DNA of 64,000 nucleotides from Conchocele bisecta (GCA_029237695.1 CM055274.1:20015505-20079504); one strand, 5' to 3'. Counted from the first letter of the stretch, positions 1 through 12,790 are shown. Translations and numbers: made by a program. The notes: generated by a model not told the origin, from the letters alone.

Positions 1-857
1 ACTACGTATTTGCCTTGGAACCATGGACTTTGAGTAAACGAATGTCGGCTGTTTATGATCGAATTTCACCATCATGTGATGATGTGTGTTGATAAGAGAG
101 TATGCATCTCTTAACGGTGAAGGCCAGCCATACCGAGATTCACACCAAGAGCCAGTTTATGAGGCCAAGTTATCTTAGTGTACTTGTGTATTCCCGTCTG
201 TACATGACTTTGTTAAAAGTTAAACGGGCGTAGAACTCCATTCACAATCAATATAATGGAGGATGGAAGGGCTTGCGTAATGGTGAAGTTCATCATTATC
301 GAGATTCACACATGGTCTGATACGCTGCGATTTCTCTCTCTTATAATTAGATATGTGATATGTGGTGCCAAGTAATCTTCTTTGGGTAAGAGCACCAGAT
401 CAGGACATTCTGTTTTCAATGCTGAATGGATATCACAATTTCGGTGCAAACCAGTGGTGTCCCCACCCCTTCCAACACACGTGTATTTCTTGGTTAAAAC
501 TAAAACGGATGTAAAACTCCATTTAATCAATTGTTTCTCATATAATTTATGAAAAGATGTAATGTGATAAAAAATAGGCAGTTGTGGTCTCAAAAAATCG
601 CAAAGTAGTGTAAAATATATATGTTTATATAGCGAGACAGCTCCTACCCTGGTGACTTCTCAGGTTTGTCACATTGACACTATGTGCCTGTCATAGGATT
701 ATATGTATTTTGATGTTTATTTAGTGACAACTATACATACCAGTATTTGCTTGATTGTTATGACATTGCCCAGGTGAGCAATATAGTGTCATCATTTCCC
801 TCTGTTTTTTAGAAACGTCTCGAACAGGTAGCTAAGTGCCTGAAGCATATCACTAGG
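1..857. other. Intergenic, no gene seen
   Basis: No supported gene. Two diverged copies of a short sequence are visible, about 161-259 and 361-530. Both carry GCCAAGT-ATCTT and end in a block like AAACGG-GTA-AACTCCATT. The longest open frame here (306-593, minus) has no recognisable domain or coding character. Confidence 0.4.
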
Positions 858-1110
858 TATGGTCAGATTGTCTGCTCCGCAATACTTGTTATGCCCCAGT
901 GATAGCAAGCGGCGCATATTGCGTTGCTCATGCGGTTCCGTACGTCCGTACGTGTCTGTGTACATTTTCGTCGAAAAGTTTGTAAGACCTTCTCCAACAT
1001 GTAATAGCTTCGACATTACGCGAAGGATTTCTTGCATACTTGGACACTTCAATTACCTGAGCATGTGTCACACACTCGCGCCGCCATTAACACGACATTG
1101 ACCCTTGTCA
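858..1110. repeat. Dispersed repeat with GTACGTCCGTACG core
   Basis: About 100 bases here (near 915-1005) recur in direct orientation at 4,370-4,460. The shared blocks are GGTTCCGTACGTCCGTACGT and TCTCCAACATGTAATA. The 80-aa and 86-aa frames over this stretch are explained by the repeat and are not called as genes. Confidence 0.55.
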
Positions 1111-2204
1111 CCTTCGAAATGTCGCTGAAACACTTAGCCATGTTGTTTTATGACTTTGCCTCGTTTTTGTAATGTTCCGTTATGCCAGCTGGCATACCCA
1201 TGTTTTGCAAACATACTCTCTATTTAGGCATTGCCGAACTTGTAAAATGGCGATAAACTTGGCCATGATGATCAACGTGATATCAACATGACAAGTTGTC
1301 CCCATTATAATGGCAATGGCGCTCCGGAAATTATTATAAAGGCAGTGTGGGAATTTAAGGCGGCCGCAATCATTTGCCTAGCGGCTCGACGATTTCTGCC
1401 CCCTAAAATGTCACCATGCTCGATGAACTAATCATATTCATTTCACTCAGATAAATCATCTACATGTAACTTAATCTGTATTGATCTGGTTAGTTAACTA
1501 ACCAGATAAATACAGAATAAGTTAGATTAATATGTATGCGAGTGTAATCTGTTTTTTAGTTGAATAGTGTACATGTATATAGCAAGGCATCGCAGTGAAT
1601 GCTGATATGTCATGAATTGATGTTTGATGATTGAGTTGTCATACCTGTTCAACAAACGGAGGAAATCAGCAAACCTTTCCAGAAAGTGATCCCACGAATT
1701 TAACACACCGCAAAGGATTTATCTGCAACCCATGCGCTAGTATCACAGCAAATTGTCCGATAGTTGCAATAACGCAATTGGTAAAGACTCGACCACCTAC
1801 TGTTGAGAACCTTTATGGCATATGGTTCGTATACCGCAACTGTCATTTGTTTTCATTTTTTTTATTTCATCTCTGTCATTTTTTGCTCCATCTGTACACC
1901 TTAAGCCGGTGGCTTGCTACTTGGTATGTAGATGAGCACAGTGAATTTCAATGTTTTATTCGATCACCGGGTCATGTATCATCTCCCCTTTTGGACTTAG
2001 AATGTTGCCTCGGTTACTATCAAAACGGTAGGTGGGTCATCCGTGTCATATGAACACATTGTCTAGTAGTAGTATGCATGTTGCTATATTTAGCAGCTAC
2101 GTTTCATGAATTTCAATGTATTATATTTCAACTTATTTTTACATGTATGCAACTGTTATATTTCATATATTGAATGTGTGATATGTTATTTGCGAGCGGG
2201 TACT
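1111..2204. other. Intergenic, no gene seen; one hairpin
   Basis: A hairpin at 1,468-1,523 is centred on AGTTAACT with about 27-bp arms and two mismatches. A 140-aa open frame at 1,631-2,053 (plus) lacks any domain, splice context or compositional support and is not called. Nothing else is recognised. Confidence 0.4.
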
Positions 2205-3030
2205 AGCGTAGAAGTCGGATTATTGCATAAAATAGGCATTCACAGTGTAATAACACGGTGTAATAAAGATCATAATACACTAATGTAGTACTATGCAAAT
2301 GAAGCCGCTACAGAAAACACCTATAGTCTGTTTCACGAAAGCTGCCCAAATTTTACAGCTATATAAACAATGCAAAAACACTATTTATTTTGATAATATT
2401 AAATTAAAGGAAAATTTAAGAATGAGCCTTCTTTTTATTTCGTGAAATTTGGTCAAATATTGATTTTATCGCGAAAACAAAATTTCCCCATGTTAAATCC
2501 CCATAGACATCTTCACGGAGTGAAGGATGTCTATGGGGATTTAACATGGGGATTTTTTTTTTAATTTCAGAAATACTGGACCGATTTTTAAAATTTAACT
2601 TTTGTTTTCTTAGTTAGATCATATCCAAGCTATCTAGTCAGGTTTCGGAGTCAATTTCCAATTTTTTTCATTTTTTGACTCCTCCCACACTCCCTTACTT
2701 CTTTTTTCCCCATGTTAAATTCCCATAGAGAAATCAATTTTTCGTAATAAAATCAATATTTGACCGAATTTTACGAAATAAAAAGAAGGCTCGTTCTTAA
2801 ATTTTCCTTTAATTTAATATTATCGAAAATAATATTGTTTTTGAATTGTCTATATAGCCGTAACATTTGGGCAGCTTTCGTGAAACAGACTATAGGTGCT
2901 CATTTCTGCTTCAACACATTGTGATGTGCTTATACAATAAACATAATCTAACATTTGTGATGATTTAAAATGAGATTTATTAAACTTGTTGACTGATATC
3001 ATAAGAAACTCTGCATAGCCATGTAAGATC
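2205..3030 (+). repeat. Dispersed repeat X, split by a MITE
   Basis: The left part (2,205-2,323) has GTGTAATAACACGGTGTAAT followed by a CATAATACACTA block and ACAGAAAAC. The right part (2,893-3,030) has GATTTATTAAACTTGTTGAC. The same order occurs uninterrupted at 51,690-51,890, inverted at about 24,290-24,600, and in fragments at 24,925-24,980 and 63,460-63,535. The MITE at 2,324-2,892 interrupts this copy. Repeat X is probably a non-autonomous element; its class is unknown. Confidence 0.65.
2324..2892. mobile_element. Palindromic MITE, TA target site (subfamily 1)
   Basis: The ends are inverted repeats: TAGTCTGTTTCACGAAAGCT at the left and its complement at the right, flanked by TA on both sides. 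The arms continue inward with AGGAAAATTTAAGAATGAGC-type sequence and an inner block around CCCATGTTAAATCCCCATAG, and a small internal hairpin sits near 2,500-2,550. There is no coding capacity. End sequence and TA duplication suggest mobilisation by a Tc1/mariner-type transposase (inference). It shares the inner block with the elements at 47.5, 59.1 and 61.1 kb. Confidence 0.8.
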
Positions 3031-3725
3031 CTGTATTTATTAAAAAAATAATATATAAACTACACTTATTTGATTGTTTGACACTTCACATGCACATGTT
3101 TGGTTGAATGTACATGTAGCCCTCCCCTAAATGCGTTTGTTCATTTAATGGTGTTTAACGGCCTATCAACAGCTGGGCCAACGAGTTCGATCCCGCATTC
3201 AACCGGATGCATTGCGATGACCTAATAACATTTATCCCGTCGTGATCAGTTAGTTACATGTTTTGACGGGATATTATCGCGTCAAGACGACTTACTAACT
3301 GATAAAGAGGAGATAAAATGTAATAAAATTGGTGTCACTTGCGGGCAGTATCACGTTTTGACGAGATTTAATTTTATTTGTGTCTTCCAATTGATCTCAT
3401 CCCGAGATATTAGTAAATCGTCGTGACACGATAAGTATCTGGTCAAGACGACTAATAATGTGCGTTATGGCTACTTAGCTATCACGTTATCACGTTAAGT
3501 AGATGACAGAAATATGTCACCATAGACACCGAAGCGTGCGTGCACACGCGGTACATGTACATGTTTCAAAGAAACGTCTAGTTACAGGTACAGGTATACT
3601 TTCGTACTTATAGCAAGCAATTAATTGGTGAAAATCTCGCAATACGCGATTAATTGAGAGAATACAACATTCGTTGCTTTCATTGTTCGACGTGTTGTAT
3701 ATAACCCTCAATTATCGGGCTGTGG
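3031..3725. other. Intergenic, no gene seen
   Basis: AT-rich sequence with repeated short words such as GTCAAGACGACTAATAA and CGTTTTGACG between 3,230 and 3,500. No gene is supported. The 64-aa minus frame at 3,517-3,711 has no recognisable features. Confidence 0.4.
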
Positions 3726-3729
3726 AATG

Positions 3730-3965
3730 ATGCAAACATACTAGTGCGCTTCTCACCAATGCGACCCCGGGTTCGATCCTCGGCAGGGACAATTTGTGAA
3801 ATGGTAGGGTGGTAGCCAGATGGGACAAGTTGGTTTCCGCCGGGTACCCGGTTTCATCCCACATTAATGACCGTCAGTACGCCTTCATCTGTGCCAATGA
3901 ACGCATTTGTATAAATGCCATCGCGCTTATTTGTAATCCGTGTAAAATAAAATAAAGTTCAAACT
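3730..3965 (+). mobile_element. SINE-like element, tRNA-type head
   Basis: A pol III B-box-like GGTTCGATCC sits near 3,770, preceded at about tRNA spacing by a weak A-box-like TAGTGCGCTTC. A unique body follows (GGTACCCGGTTTCATCCCA) and an A-rich tail, GTAAAATAAAATAAAG, ends it. This is the usual architecture of a tRNA-derived SINE. The 5-prime end is not sharply defined and no target duplication was established. Confidence 0.55.
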
Positions 3966-4252
3966 TTTTAAACGGGTTGTGGAATTGCGATACTTTTCAG
4001 GTATTTGGCGGTTTGACACCGAAGCGTGCGTGCATACGTGGTAACAGGATATACCTCTCTTGTGACTATATTGTTGTATTTAGAACCAGAAATCACGCAT
4101 CTGGTTCTAAATATAAACATGCACTTATTGAGAACAAATAACTATTAACTTAATATATAGCGATTAATTTACACTCAACAACTAAAATTATGGCAATGTT
4201 TTCAGGACAAACTGTAAATATCCTAAATGCAATACCACAAGTAACAACAATC

Positions 4253-4328
4253 TACCAATATTGGAATCGAACTCACAATTCGTTGTTTCATAGGCAGCAT
4301 GCGCGCCCATTACGCTAGCGGGTATAGT
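4253..4328 (-). repeat. tRNA-like sequence (SINE head or pseudo-tRNA)
   Basis: Read on the minus strand, TAGCGTAATGG (A-box-like) is followed about 45 bases later by GAGTTCGATTCC (B-box-like). The bases flanking these boxes do not form a 7-bp acceptor stem, so a functional tRNA is unlikely. A SINE head or tRNA pseudogene is more probable. Confidence 0.45.
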
Positions 4329-6150
4329 ATCTACATAGTTATACACCCTATGAGATAGCAATGGGGTATATGCGTTGCTCTTTAGGTTCCGTACGTCCGT
4401 ACGTGTACATTTACGTCAAAAAGTCGAACAGTTTGTAAGAGTTTCTCCAACATGTAATACATTAGAGTCCAGTACGCCACGAGGCATACCACGTCTCAGC
4501 ACTTTACTATATCACTAATGTGACATATGACACATAACACATGTTAATCATAATAACAACACGCCATCACAAAGTCACCGACCATATATTGTATAAGTAT
4601 CAAGGTGTAAATGGGTATTTTTTAAATGCATTCATTAGTTGTGCGTGTCTAGTATCCATACTGATTTGCACTGGTACTTTTATACCTCATAAGTACATAT
4701 CATACAACCGATGCAACCAACCATTACTTGCAGATAATGACAACACATTGGATATGTGATATTAGCTAATGATTCCAAACTCCATGTAAAACATATTCAC
4801 AATCAGATGTTCTAAAGTGTGTTGCTACTGCAAAAGAAAATCTGTGCTACAGCAGCTGTCAGAATCACATTATCTTTTTCCTATCATCACTATTATCACT
4901 GACATCCTCTTCCTGGTAGCATATACGTAGTTCTGGAAATGGATAAGAATATGCCAATATACAGTACCTGTGGTGTTATGGGTTTGTCAACTATATACGG
5001 CAATGAGATTTCCTATGTATAATTCAAGATGGGTATACCGCTACGAGTCAATTTGATTTATGGTTACATTGTCTGTGTTGTAGCAATGTCCGTATTTCAC
5101 ATACATGTACATCAATCAGTGATCAAGTGATATTTCCTAACCAGTTTACGCCGAGAAACATATACATATGTGTGGCAGAGTAAATAGTGTAGACGTAACA
5201 TATTATGCAATTGAATGATTCATTTATTAGTATTTAGCTCACCATTGACTTTTTACTCATGGTAGTTGCATTACTTGGAGAGGCAAGTTGCCATGTTAGA
5301 CGGATTCATCAAGAATGTATAGATTGATTTATACTAAATATATCACTAGAGGTGGACACCACTCAGGCCTCTTGTAGATTCATCTTATAGCATTACATAA
5401 ATATAATAGACGACATGCGAGCAATATCTAGCAAAAACAACCTACCATTATGGTCAGCCAGGGAAGAGTTGATGAACAATTGACTGCTAATTAAGTAAGA
5501 ACAACAGGTAACACATCTTCTTTTATTAACTTACGGGGACTCATGTAGTAACCTTAGAGCTCATAATATCGTACCACTAGTATTAATATGTATGCCTTTA
5601 AATATGGAATGCCATGATTCTGGAGTCGCGATTGAGAAATCAATGAACAACAATGCCTACGATTGGATAACAAATATGTACTGGCTTTAACTATTCCTAA
5701 TAGTCGTAATCATAGAGCACTGTATGGTTTTTCAGACAGTTGATAATGGTCATCCTCGATTGTTTATGCATGGAAGTCCACCATCATCATATATATGACC
5801 CTAAAATTAAATGAACATAATTAATTTCTTTTTTTTTCGCCATCTTCTATCTTTAGAACAGCCACACAAATTGATTTTCCGTCCCTGGGATATACGGTAT
5901 TGAAGTTCATTCAGAGGTTGTATTGAATTTAAAACTTACGATGATATACAGCCAAGAAACATATTCGAAAGTTTATAAATTGATTGTGAGAAAATACATG
6001 TGTTGTGTAAGTGTAACTTATAATGCTCCATATATAATACATGTAGTACTTTACAAAACAGAGGTCACATTGGATCACAATGCATTGATAACTTCCAAGT
6101 TATCAAACTATTTTTACAGCGAATATGGACTGCTAAAATGTACTCTAAGC
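4329..6150. other. Intergenic, mostly nothing recognised
   Basis: 4,370-4,460 is the second copy of the GTACGTCCGTACG repeat described at 858-1,110. The rest is AT-rich with frequent ACATGTAC words and small hairpins. The 72-aa and 101-aa open frames at 4,541 and 5,923 show no domains and are not called. Confidence 0.4.
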
Positions 6151-6600
6151 CTATATGCCATATTGGATATGTTGTATTCTTTGCAAGATCCAGGATGGTG
6201 GCCATCTTGGATTTCTAAACCCCAATAACATCCAACCTAACAATCAGCCATTCCAATATGTGTGGTCTAATAAAATTAGCGAAAATATCGCATCAATTGT
6301 ACATTTAGCTTAATTTTCCCCACATAAGTATTGTGTTTTATATATCCAAGATATTGGGCGGCGGCCATCTTGGATTTAGAGGGCCTGGTGACTGCCAAAT
6401 CAACACACACACCCTCCAGCAGGTGTGGCATGCAAAGATTTGTGAATCTATGTAATAAATAAATAAATAAATAATAAAATATATACACATTAGTTATACT
6501 TTTAGATTAGTTCCCACTAACGATATGGAGTATTATGCATTTTAAGATGGTGGACGGTGGCCATCTTTGATTTAAAGTTCCAACCTAAAAAGTAGCCATA
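6150..6600. repeat. Three diverged tandem units with GGTGGCCATCTTGGATTT
   Basis: The phrase ATGGTGGCCATCTTGGATTT or a close variant recurs near 6,192, 6,357 and 6,548, each preceded by a GATAT-TTGTATT-like stretch. This gives a decayed tandem repeat of roughly 170-195 bp. Related GGCCACCGG words reappear at 10,560 and 10,725. Confidence 0.5.
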
Positions 6601-6879
6601 CCAGCAGTTTTTGCATGTTATTATTATTATTGGAAAACGACACCTCATTTGTTTCTTACGTATCTCGTAACAGAGATAATACATTTTCTATCTTTCTAAA
6701 TGGCGTTATCGGCCATTTTGAATTTTGTGCTCTAAATTTTCCCATCATTTTTGAAAAAATTATAGGAGCTATTTTTTACCTAAACATGGTGCAAGTTGAC
6801 AAATCATCAATAGGTAAGAACAATATGGTCACGCAATCCTCAGAAAATACCCTACTACAAGGTATATGATCACTTGGTA

Positions 6880-7219
6880 TTAACAACAACAACAACAAGT
6901 ACCGATTCAAAGTACGTATTATTTTATAGTGTCCTTATTACGTAACGGATTTTGATGAAATATGGCGCATCAAACGCGTCTTGTTAAGCTGCATTTGGTG
7001 GTCTCTGTATTTTCGCCCAAACTTCTGTCGTTTTTGCGAATAATCTGACACGGAAATCGATTCTTCGCAAAAACGACATAAGTTTGTGCCAAACTAGACC
7101 ACCAAATGCAGCTCACGAAGACGCGTTTGCTGCGCCATATTTCATCAAAATCCGTTGCATATTAAGGACAATATCAAATAATACTTACTTTGGAGTGGAC
7201 GACGTTGTTGTTGTTGTAA
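6880..7219. mobile_element. Long palindromic MITE with AAC/GTT ends
   Basis: Inverted arms of about 130-150 bp run from the AACAACAACAAC end (6,882) to the GTTGTTGTTGTT end (7,218). The best match is ACGGATTTTGATGAAATATG on the left against its complement at 7,135-7,160. The loop lies near 7,020-7,070. There is no coding capacity. Target duplication is unclear because the ends are simple sequence. Confidence 0.7.
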
Positions 7220-7602
7220 CCACGTCATCATGCACCTTATACTATGCGAGTGTGTTTTCATGGTGCCTACGATGGCGCAGGATTTATATATTATTTTGCG
7301 ATTGATCGCTTGAAATGCAGGGGCAATGTAATACCTATAGTGTATTCTGATTCGTGAATTGAAAAACTAACGTATTAATATAGAAGCTGTACGGTTGTCA
7401 CTATAAAGTATGCACTGTGACTAAGGAATGACTATATAGAATATGACCTTTGACCAAATTTAGTAGAATCGTACATGTGACTGAATAGCTATATAAAGCA
7501 TATCTGACCCTGTTCTTCATCCAATAGTTTGTACCTGCTATCGGACAGTTTTACCACTTGGTGCGTTTGACACGCACAGCCAATAATATGGCAGCAAATA
7601 TA

Positions 7603-8698
7603 CTGTCTGTTCCACGAAATGCTGCCCAATATTGATTGCTCTAAAAACACTCCAAGCTGCTTATTTTTTTATATAAAACAATGTAAAACTATTTTTTAGA
7701 AATGAGCCTACTTTTTATTTCAAGAAAATCAGTCTAATAACAAAGTTATTTCGAATAAACAGTCATGGATGGGAGTTTGCCTTATAAATTAATTTCATCG
7801 AATTTTAGTTGTTGACAATAAAATGAGAAACTACTATTGCAATAAACACTTCCAGTAAACAACAAAAACAACTATTATTGCGAAATGAACACTAATTCTT
7901 AAGAAATTTGTTTATTAACAGCATTTGCTGGCATATAACATATAAAAGTTTGCATTAAAATAGAACAATTAATCATTTAACATTCATATATTTAGCGAAT
8001 ACCATTCATCCATATGGTTCCAAGTCGATTTGATACTACTGCTAATACGTCCTAAGGTATTGTAAATGCTAACTGACTTGATGTGATGACCTTCACCAAC
8101 CAATCAGCGTTTAGTAAACCAAGTTGTCCGCCGGAAATTCGTCCGGCAAATAAACTGGCTCACAGGAAGTGACTGTATCCGCCGGAAATGACATATATAT
8201 ATGGTGTTCCATACTATTAGAGAAGGTAGATTTACACCGGTGTAGATGTGTGAGGATATGTGCAATTAATTTTGCGTGATAGGAACAGCGTGCCAATCTC
8301 AGCCTGGCGTTGTCAATAGATACGAAAAATGTAGCAGATGATGATGACATCATGTTTATTTTGACAAATTCTCGGCATTTTCTTCTGGAATTTTTATACG
8401 AACATCGAGAAATGAAGGCTCGATTCCTTTATTTTTCAATCTGGCAAGATTTGCTCTCATAAATACAAAGTTAGTGTATTTTGTTTATGATGAAATCCAG
8501 CAAGAAGTTCGATGTTAGAACAATGTTGAAAATATGATCGCACGTGACATTTTAACATTGCAACCCTGCATTCAATTATTCATTTAGGGCTATTACTTCA
8601 TTATAGGACCGAATTTACAAATTTTATGCAAACAAAATAAGATTTTCAGGGTGTTTAAATAGGTGTAAAAGTTGGGCAGGTTAACGTGAAATAGCCAG
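7603..8698. mobile_element. 1.1-kb TA-flanked element, TIRs (subfamily 2)
   Basis: The left end CTGTCTGTTCCACGAAATGC and the right end (complement CTGGCTATTTCACGTTAACC) are imperfect terminal inverted repeats that converge on CTGCCCAA. TA flanks both sides (7,601-7,602 and 8,699-8,700). The left interior has ATGAGCCTACTTTTTATTTC, also found in the 2.3-kb MITE, so they are related. The interior has no recognisable transposase, and the 80-aa frame at 8,111-8,353 is unsupported. Confidence 0.65.
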
Positions 8699-8700
8699 TA

Positions 8701-11220
8701 ATCAAATTTGGTGCATTATGTCTCAGATATATGGGACGACAACGGCCTATACATATTATTTCAGCAGACTACACAAAACGCTAGATATCTGAGATTTTCT
8801 ACCATCACTCACACAATATGCAATGCACAGTTATTCAGTTTGTAACATGTCACACTGATGAGCTGTCTATTATTAGAAATACATCTGACACAGGTAATTT
8901 ACTCGCATAATTAGCAAGCAGGCAGTAGTGACCATACACTCAGATAGCTGCTTACAAGTCACTGAAATTGATGCAGTATGTATGGTAATACAGGTATATA
9001 TCTACAACAATGTGTATTGTTCTTACTGTTACACAGTCTTTACTGAATTCTCAAACATTTTAACAAAGGGTCAAGAAACATATATCAGACTTTGTATATG
9101 AAATTGATGAAAACAAGGCTTAGCACGCTGTAGTCTGATGTATCGCCATCATGTTGCACCAAACATTTGTTAATGTGTTTGTCCTAATGTTGTGGTACAT
9201 GTATATGTCAAACGCAACAAGAGGTAAAGCTGGCAGACGGCTTGTACACACTAAGATGGCCAACATGGCAACTCCATGCACTGTGTGTCACATTAATTTT
9301 ACGAAGCAATTATGCATGAATCATTGGATGCTCAGGGGCCCCACGGGTCCTTAATGCTGTTTTTGTCAAGCAATCTGATCCACAGTACATAGGCAACTGG
9401 AACCAAGCTAAACCTATTTGGTCATCGAATGCTGAATATGGGAACACATATTTCTCGGGTGTAATTTGAAATTCAAATTGGCTTTCATAACACACTATTA
9501 TTCACCAATCGTGCTATCAGTATGCGTACCGTAATCTTTGCACGCCATGGGTAAGTGCACCAAAATCAAACCTGAATGGCGAGAAGCATCCAATATCAGT
9601 ATTAATATACATATAGACATATGAGCAAAAGCAATGAGCAAAAGAAATTGTTCACGGCGGTCATTTTGAAACAATAATGCATTACCACCGCAAACTTCAG
9701 ACTATCTCATGTGAGAATTATGATGGTAATAGAGGATGCAATAGCATGCAGTCTTCAAAAATGACCCGCTCCGATAGTAAGTGGTGCTATCGTCCAGCGC
9801 CAGGACTATTATGCTTATAATAGTAATCGGATTTATCTGGCACGTACCAGATATACCAAATCTGTACATGAGGGCCAAACCAGGAATATCGGGATGCCAG
9901 TAAGATGAGACCCACCATTGAATTATTATTTGCATGCTCCGAACATGCCACGTGTGTGGCTGTGACTGAAGAAATGGTTCTTATGCGATCATTTATTTCC
10001 AGTTTATTGTTTGATCACTCCTGTATCTGGATAATTTATATTGTTAGTTAGAATCATGATGGTTGATTCACCGTCGAATTGAGAACATGGCAGATCTGGA
10101 TAGACACTGGTCGCACAATTAATTAGGCCCTTTTCTACAGTCACATCCGCATGTGTACATGTGTACCATGGCATGTACTGACAAAGTGCTCCAAGATCAG
10201 GAAATGGGATCACAGAAATTAAATTTGAAAGTCAAGTTGAGTATAAGATAAATTATTATAAAGTAAAGCAAATATAACAAAACAAGCAAATACATCTGTA
10301 TAAGGTTAACAACATAGTACCTACAGCCATAGAAGGAAAACTTGGAACACGGCTCATTCAGAATGTTAAACCACACTGGAAGTATTTATATTATATATGA
10401 TAATGAATAGTACTACAGTCTGGAGGAATTTTTGGAAATGATGGAAATGTAGTAAAACATGTTTTGATGACTGGTTAAAGTTCATATGGTTTCAAGATGA
10501 CAATTGTCAGAGGCAGGAGGGTGTGTAAAATTCATCCGGTGGCATCTTTAGACATCCAACATGGCCACCGGCACCCATCATAATCAATTAATATCACTAT
10601 AACTTCCAAAGTAATGGAATTATAACAACACATATGGGCTCTATACCCATAGTTTCAACCGTAAGGAATACAATGGCATATATATTGATACAGTCTGAGT
10701 ACTGTGTTATGGTGAAATTCCAAGATGGCCACCGGAATCCATCAACATCACTAATACCGCAATATGCACGGCCAACACAATGGCGTGCATTCTCTCACAT
10801 GTAGTGAATCGGAACAAGGATTTTAAATTACTCCATATATCATGGCCAGGTGTAAACATATGACTGCTGACCTCCCGAATGAGGAAGTATTAGCGATAAA
10901 AATGAGTATAAATTGCATTTTATCTAACTATCAGTTACTTGGATGTGCATGTATTATTTGCACACAGTTCATCTGTCCATATCTACATGAAACTGGCTCA
11001 GTGGACCCGTTACCCCCTTAATTTATTCGTCACTATCAGTCACACTTTAATTCGAACAAACATGCTCGTGTCTGCCTACTTGCAAATACAGTCGGTCGTC
11101 TAACGTATGTCTGTGTCTCAAGAATTGGGAGCCAGCATATATATGCATGTACACTGGTATTTACACTGTTATTTAGATATTGTATATTAGATTTAGTCCG
11201 CTGGAACAATTTATACTGTG
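8701..11220. other. Intergenic, no gene seen
   Basis: Several open frames of 61-77 codons occur but none has a recognisable domain, splice context or homologous motif. Two patches near 10,545-10,600 and 10,715-10,755 share ATGGCCACCGG with ATCA-rich flanks and look like copies of one dispersed repeat. Confidence 0.4.
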
Positions 11221-11224
11221 TTTG

Positions 11225-11950
11225 ATATGTCATCTCTACGGAGTCTCGCAGAGGACGTAGAACTCTTTTTTTTATTAATTCGTTCTCACGAATTAACAAG
11301 TCGTTCCCACGAATTAATAATTCATTCCCTCAATTTAACAATTTTCTGCCACGAAATAACAATTCGTTAATTCGTGGGAACGAATTGTTATGTCGTGGGA
11401 ACGAATTGTGAATTAGAGGGAACGACTTGTTAATTCGAGGGAACGAATTGATAACTTGAAATTGAGGGAACGAATTGTTATTTAGTGGAAACGAATTGTT
11501 AATCAGAGGGAACGAATCGGTATAGCGTGGTAATGAATTGTTAATTCGAGGGAACGAATTTTTATTTCGTGGGAAAGAATTAATAAAAAATCCATGTCCA
11601 TGTGTAGTACGGAGCCCCGCAGGGGACGTAGAATTTTTTTTATCAATTCGTTCCCTCGAATTAACAATTCGTTCCCACGAAATAACAATTCGTTCCCACG
11701 ATATAATAATTCGTTCTCACGATATAACACTTCGTTCCCTCGAATTAATAATTCATTCCATCGGGGGAACTAATTGTTAATTCGTCGGAACGAATTGTCA
11801 ATTCGAGGGAACGAATTGTTATTTCGTGGGAACGAATTGTTAATTCGAGGGAACGAATTGTTATATCGTGGGAACTGATTGTTATTTCGTGGAAACTAAT
11901 AAATAAATTGAGGGAATGAATTGTTATTTCGTGGGAACGAAATAAAAAAA
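11225..11950. repeat. Palindromic array of ~21-bp GTTCCC units
   Basis: About thirty imperfect units of the type AATTCGTTCCCACGAATTAAC occur in both orientations, with switch points near 11,370 and 11,790. GTCTCGCAGAGGACGTAGAA (11,230) and GCCCCGCAGGGGACGTAGAA (11,611) act as boundary motifs. CACGA and CTCGA unit variants alternate. Similar arrays lie at 41.2, 48.95, 55.8 and 59.95 kb. The 75-87-aa frames here are repeat translations. Confidence 0.8.
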
Positions 11951-12189
11951 AAGATTTTCGATTGTTTCAGTTACTGATGTAGAAAGTTGACAAAATGATC
12001 TTCAACCTTCGACGTCATTTACAGAAAATATCACAGTTAATATTTTTCATGAAATGTCGCACACTTCCTAGGTAGAAAATCACATGGCTTGACTTATGTG
12101 TAAGTACCAGTGCTTTAAAACATCGAAGTTGAAATGTCACCATGTCAACTCTTCTTAATTCCCTCCATCCGCTTGTGTGTTATTATATG

Positions 12190-12625
12190 TGACCGGATAA
12201 AAGGGGCTTGTGGGTTTTGCGATCAGAGTAATTCCAAATAAGTCTGTGCATCCGCACAGTCTGATCAGGATCTGCACTGTGAACCAATGAAACATCCGTC
12301 ATGCTTTTAACAAGCGATACACTAAAGTTCGTACGACTAAAATGTTCGTAAGTTCAAAATTATGATAGTCTGTAAATTGCATATTATCAGTGTTTTCTTG
12401 TAACACATTATTGGGTTTTCATTTATTGCATATGCAGCCTATGCTCAATAAATGCAAATACATCAATTGAAATTTCCTGACGATCCTAAATTTGCACTTA
12501 CGAACATTTTAGTCGTACGAAATTTAGTGAAACGGTCCCCAGATTATTATCAGGTTACATGAGTGAGTTATTTGATCAGGAGCTACACTGGTCACACTTC
12601 CCATAAGTCCCATCTCACAGCCACA
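12190..12625. repeat. Dispersed GATCAG repeat, interrupted
   Basis: This contains CATCCGCACAGTCTGATCAG, TGAACCAATGAAACATCCGT and, after the interruption, GATCAGGAGCTACACTGGTC. The same phrases recur at 27.1-27.6, 33.4-33.6, 39.6-39.8, 56.24-56.49, 57.9-58.1, 59.84-59.94 and 61.9-62.1 kb. It is a high-copy non-autonomous repeat; SINE or MITE cannot be decided by eye. Confidence 0.65.
12320..12529. mobile_element. Nested palindromic MITE
   Basis: The left arm CACTAAAGTTCGTACGACTA and the right arm (TAGTCGTACGAAATTTAGTG) are inverted over about 33 bp, with CTTACGAACATTTTAGTCG shared inverted. It lies inside the dispersed GATCAG repeat, splitting AAGCGATA from the following AGATTATTATCAGG, so it inserted later. 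No coding capacity. Confidence 0.7.
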
Positions 12626-12790
12626 TCCTTGGCGTGTCCCAAAATCATCCGCTAATGGGTTTTAGTGTATAATGGGTTACACTTCATTTGCCTCCAGTTT
12701 CCCACAATCACGATTGCGGAAGACATAGACTAGAGGAGACACGACACATCTGGATAATTTGATGGAGGTTACCAGTCTAGCAGCATGGAA

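Noticed and set aside
1631..2053. 140-aa ORF as a gene
   Set aside because: No domain, no homology recognised, no splice or promoter support, AT-rich background where such lengths occur by chance.
4253..4328. Functional tRNA gene
   Set aside because: A- and B-box-like motifs are present but the acceptor stem does not pair.
11225..11950. CRISPR or attachment-site array
   Set aside because: Units are palindromic, adjacent and in both orientations with no spacers or associated genes.
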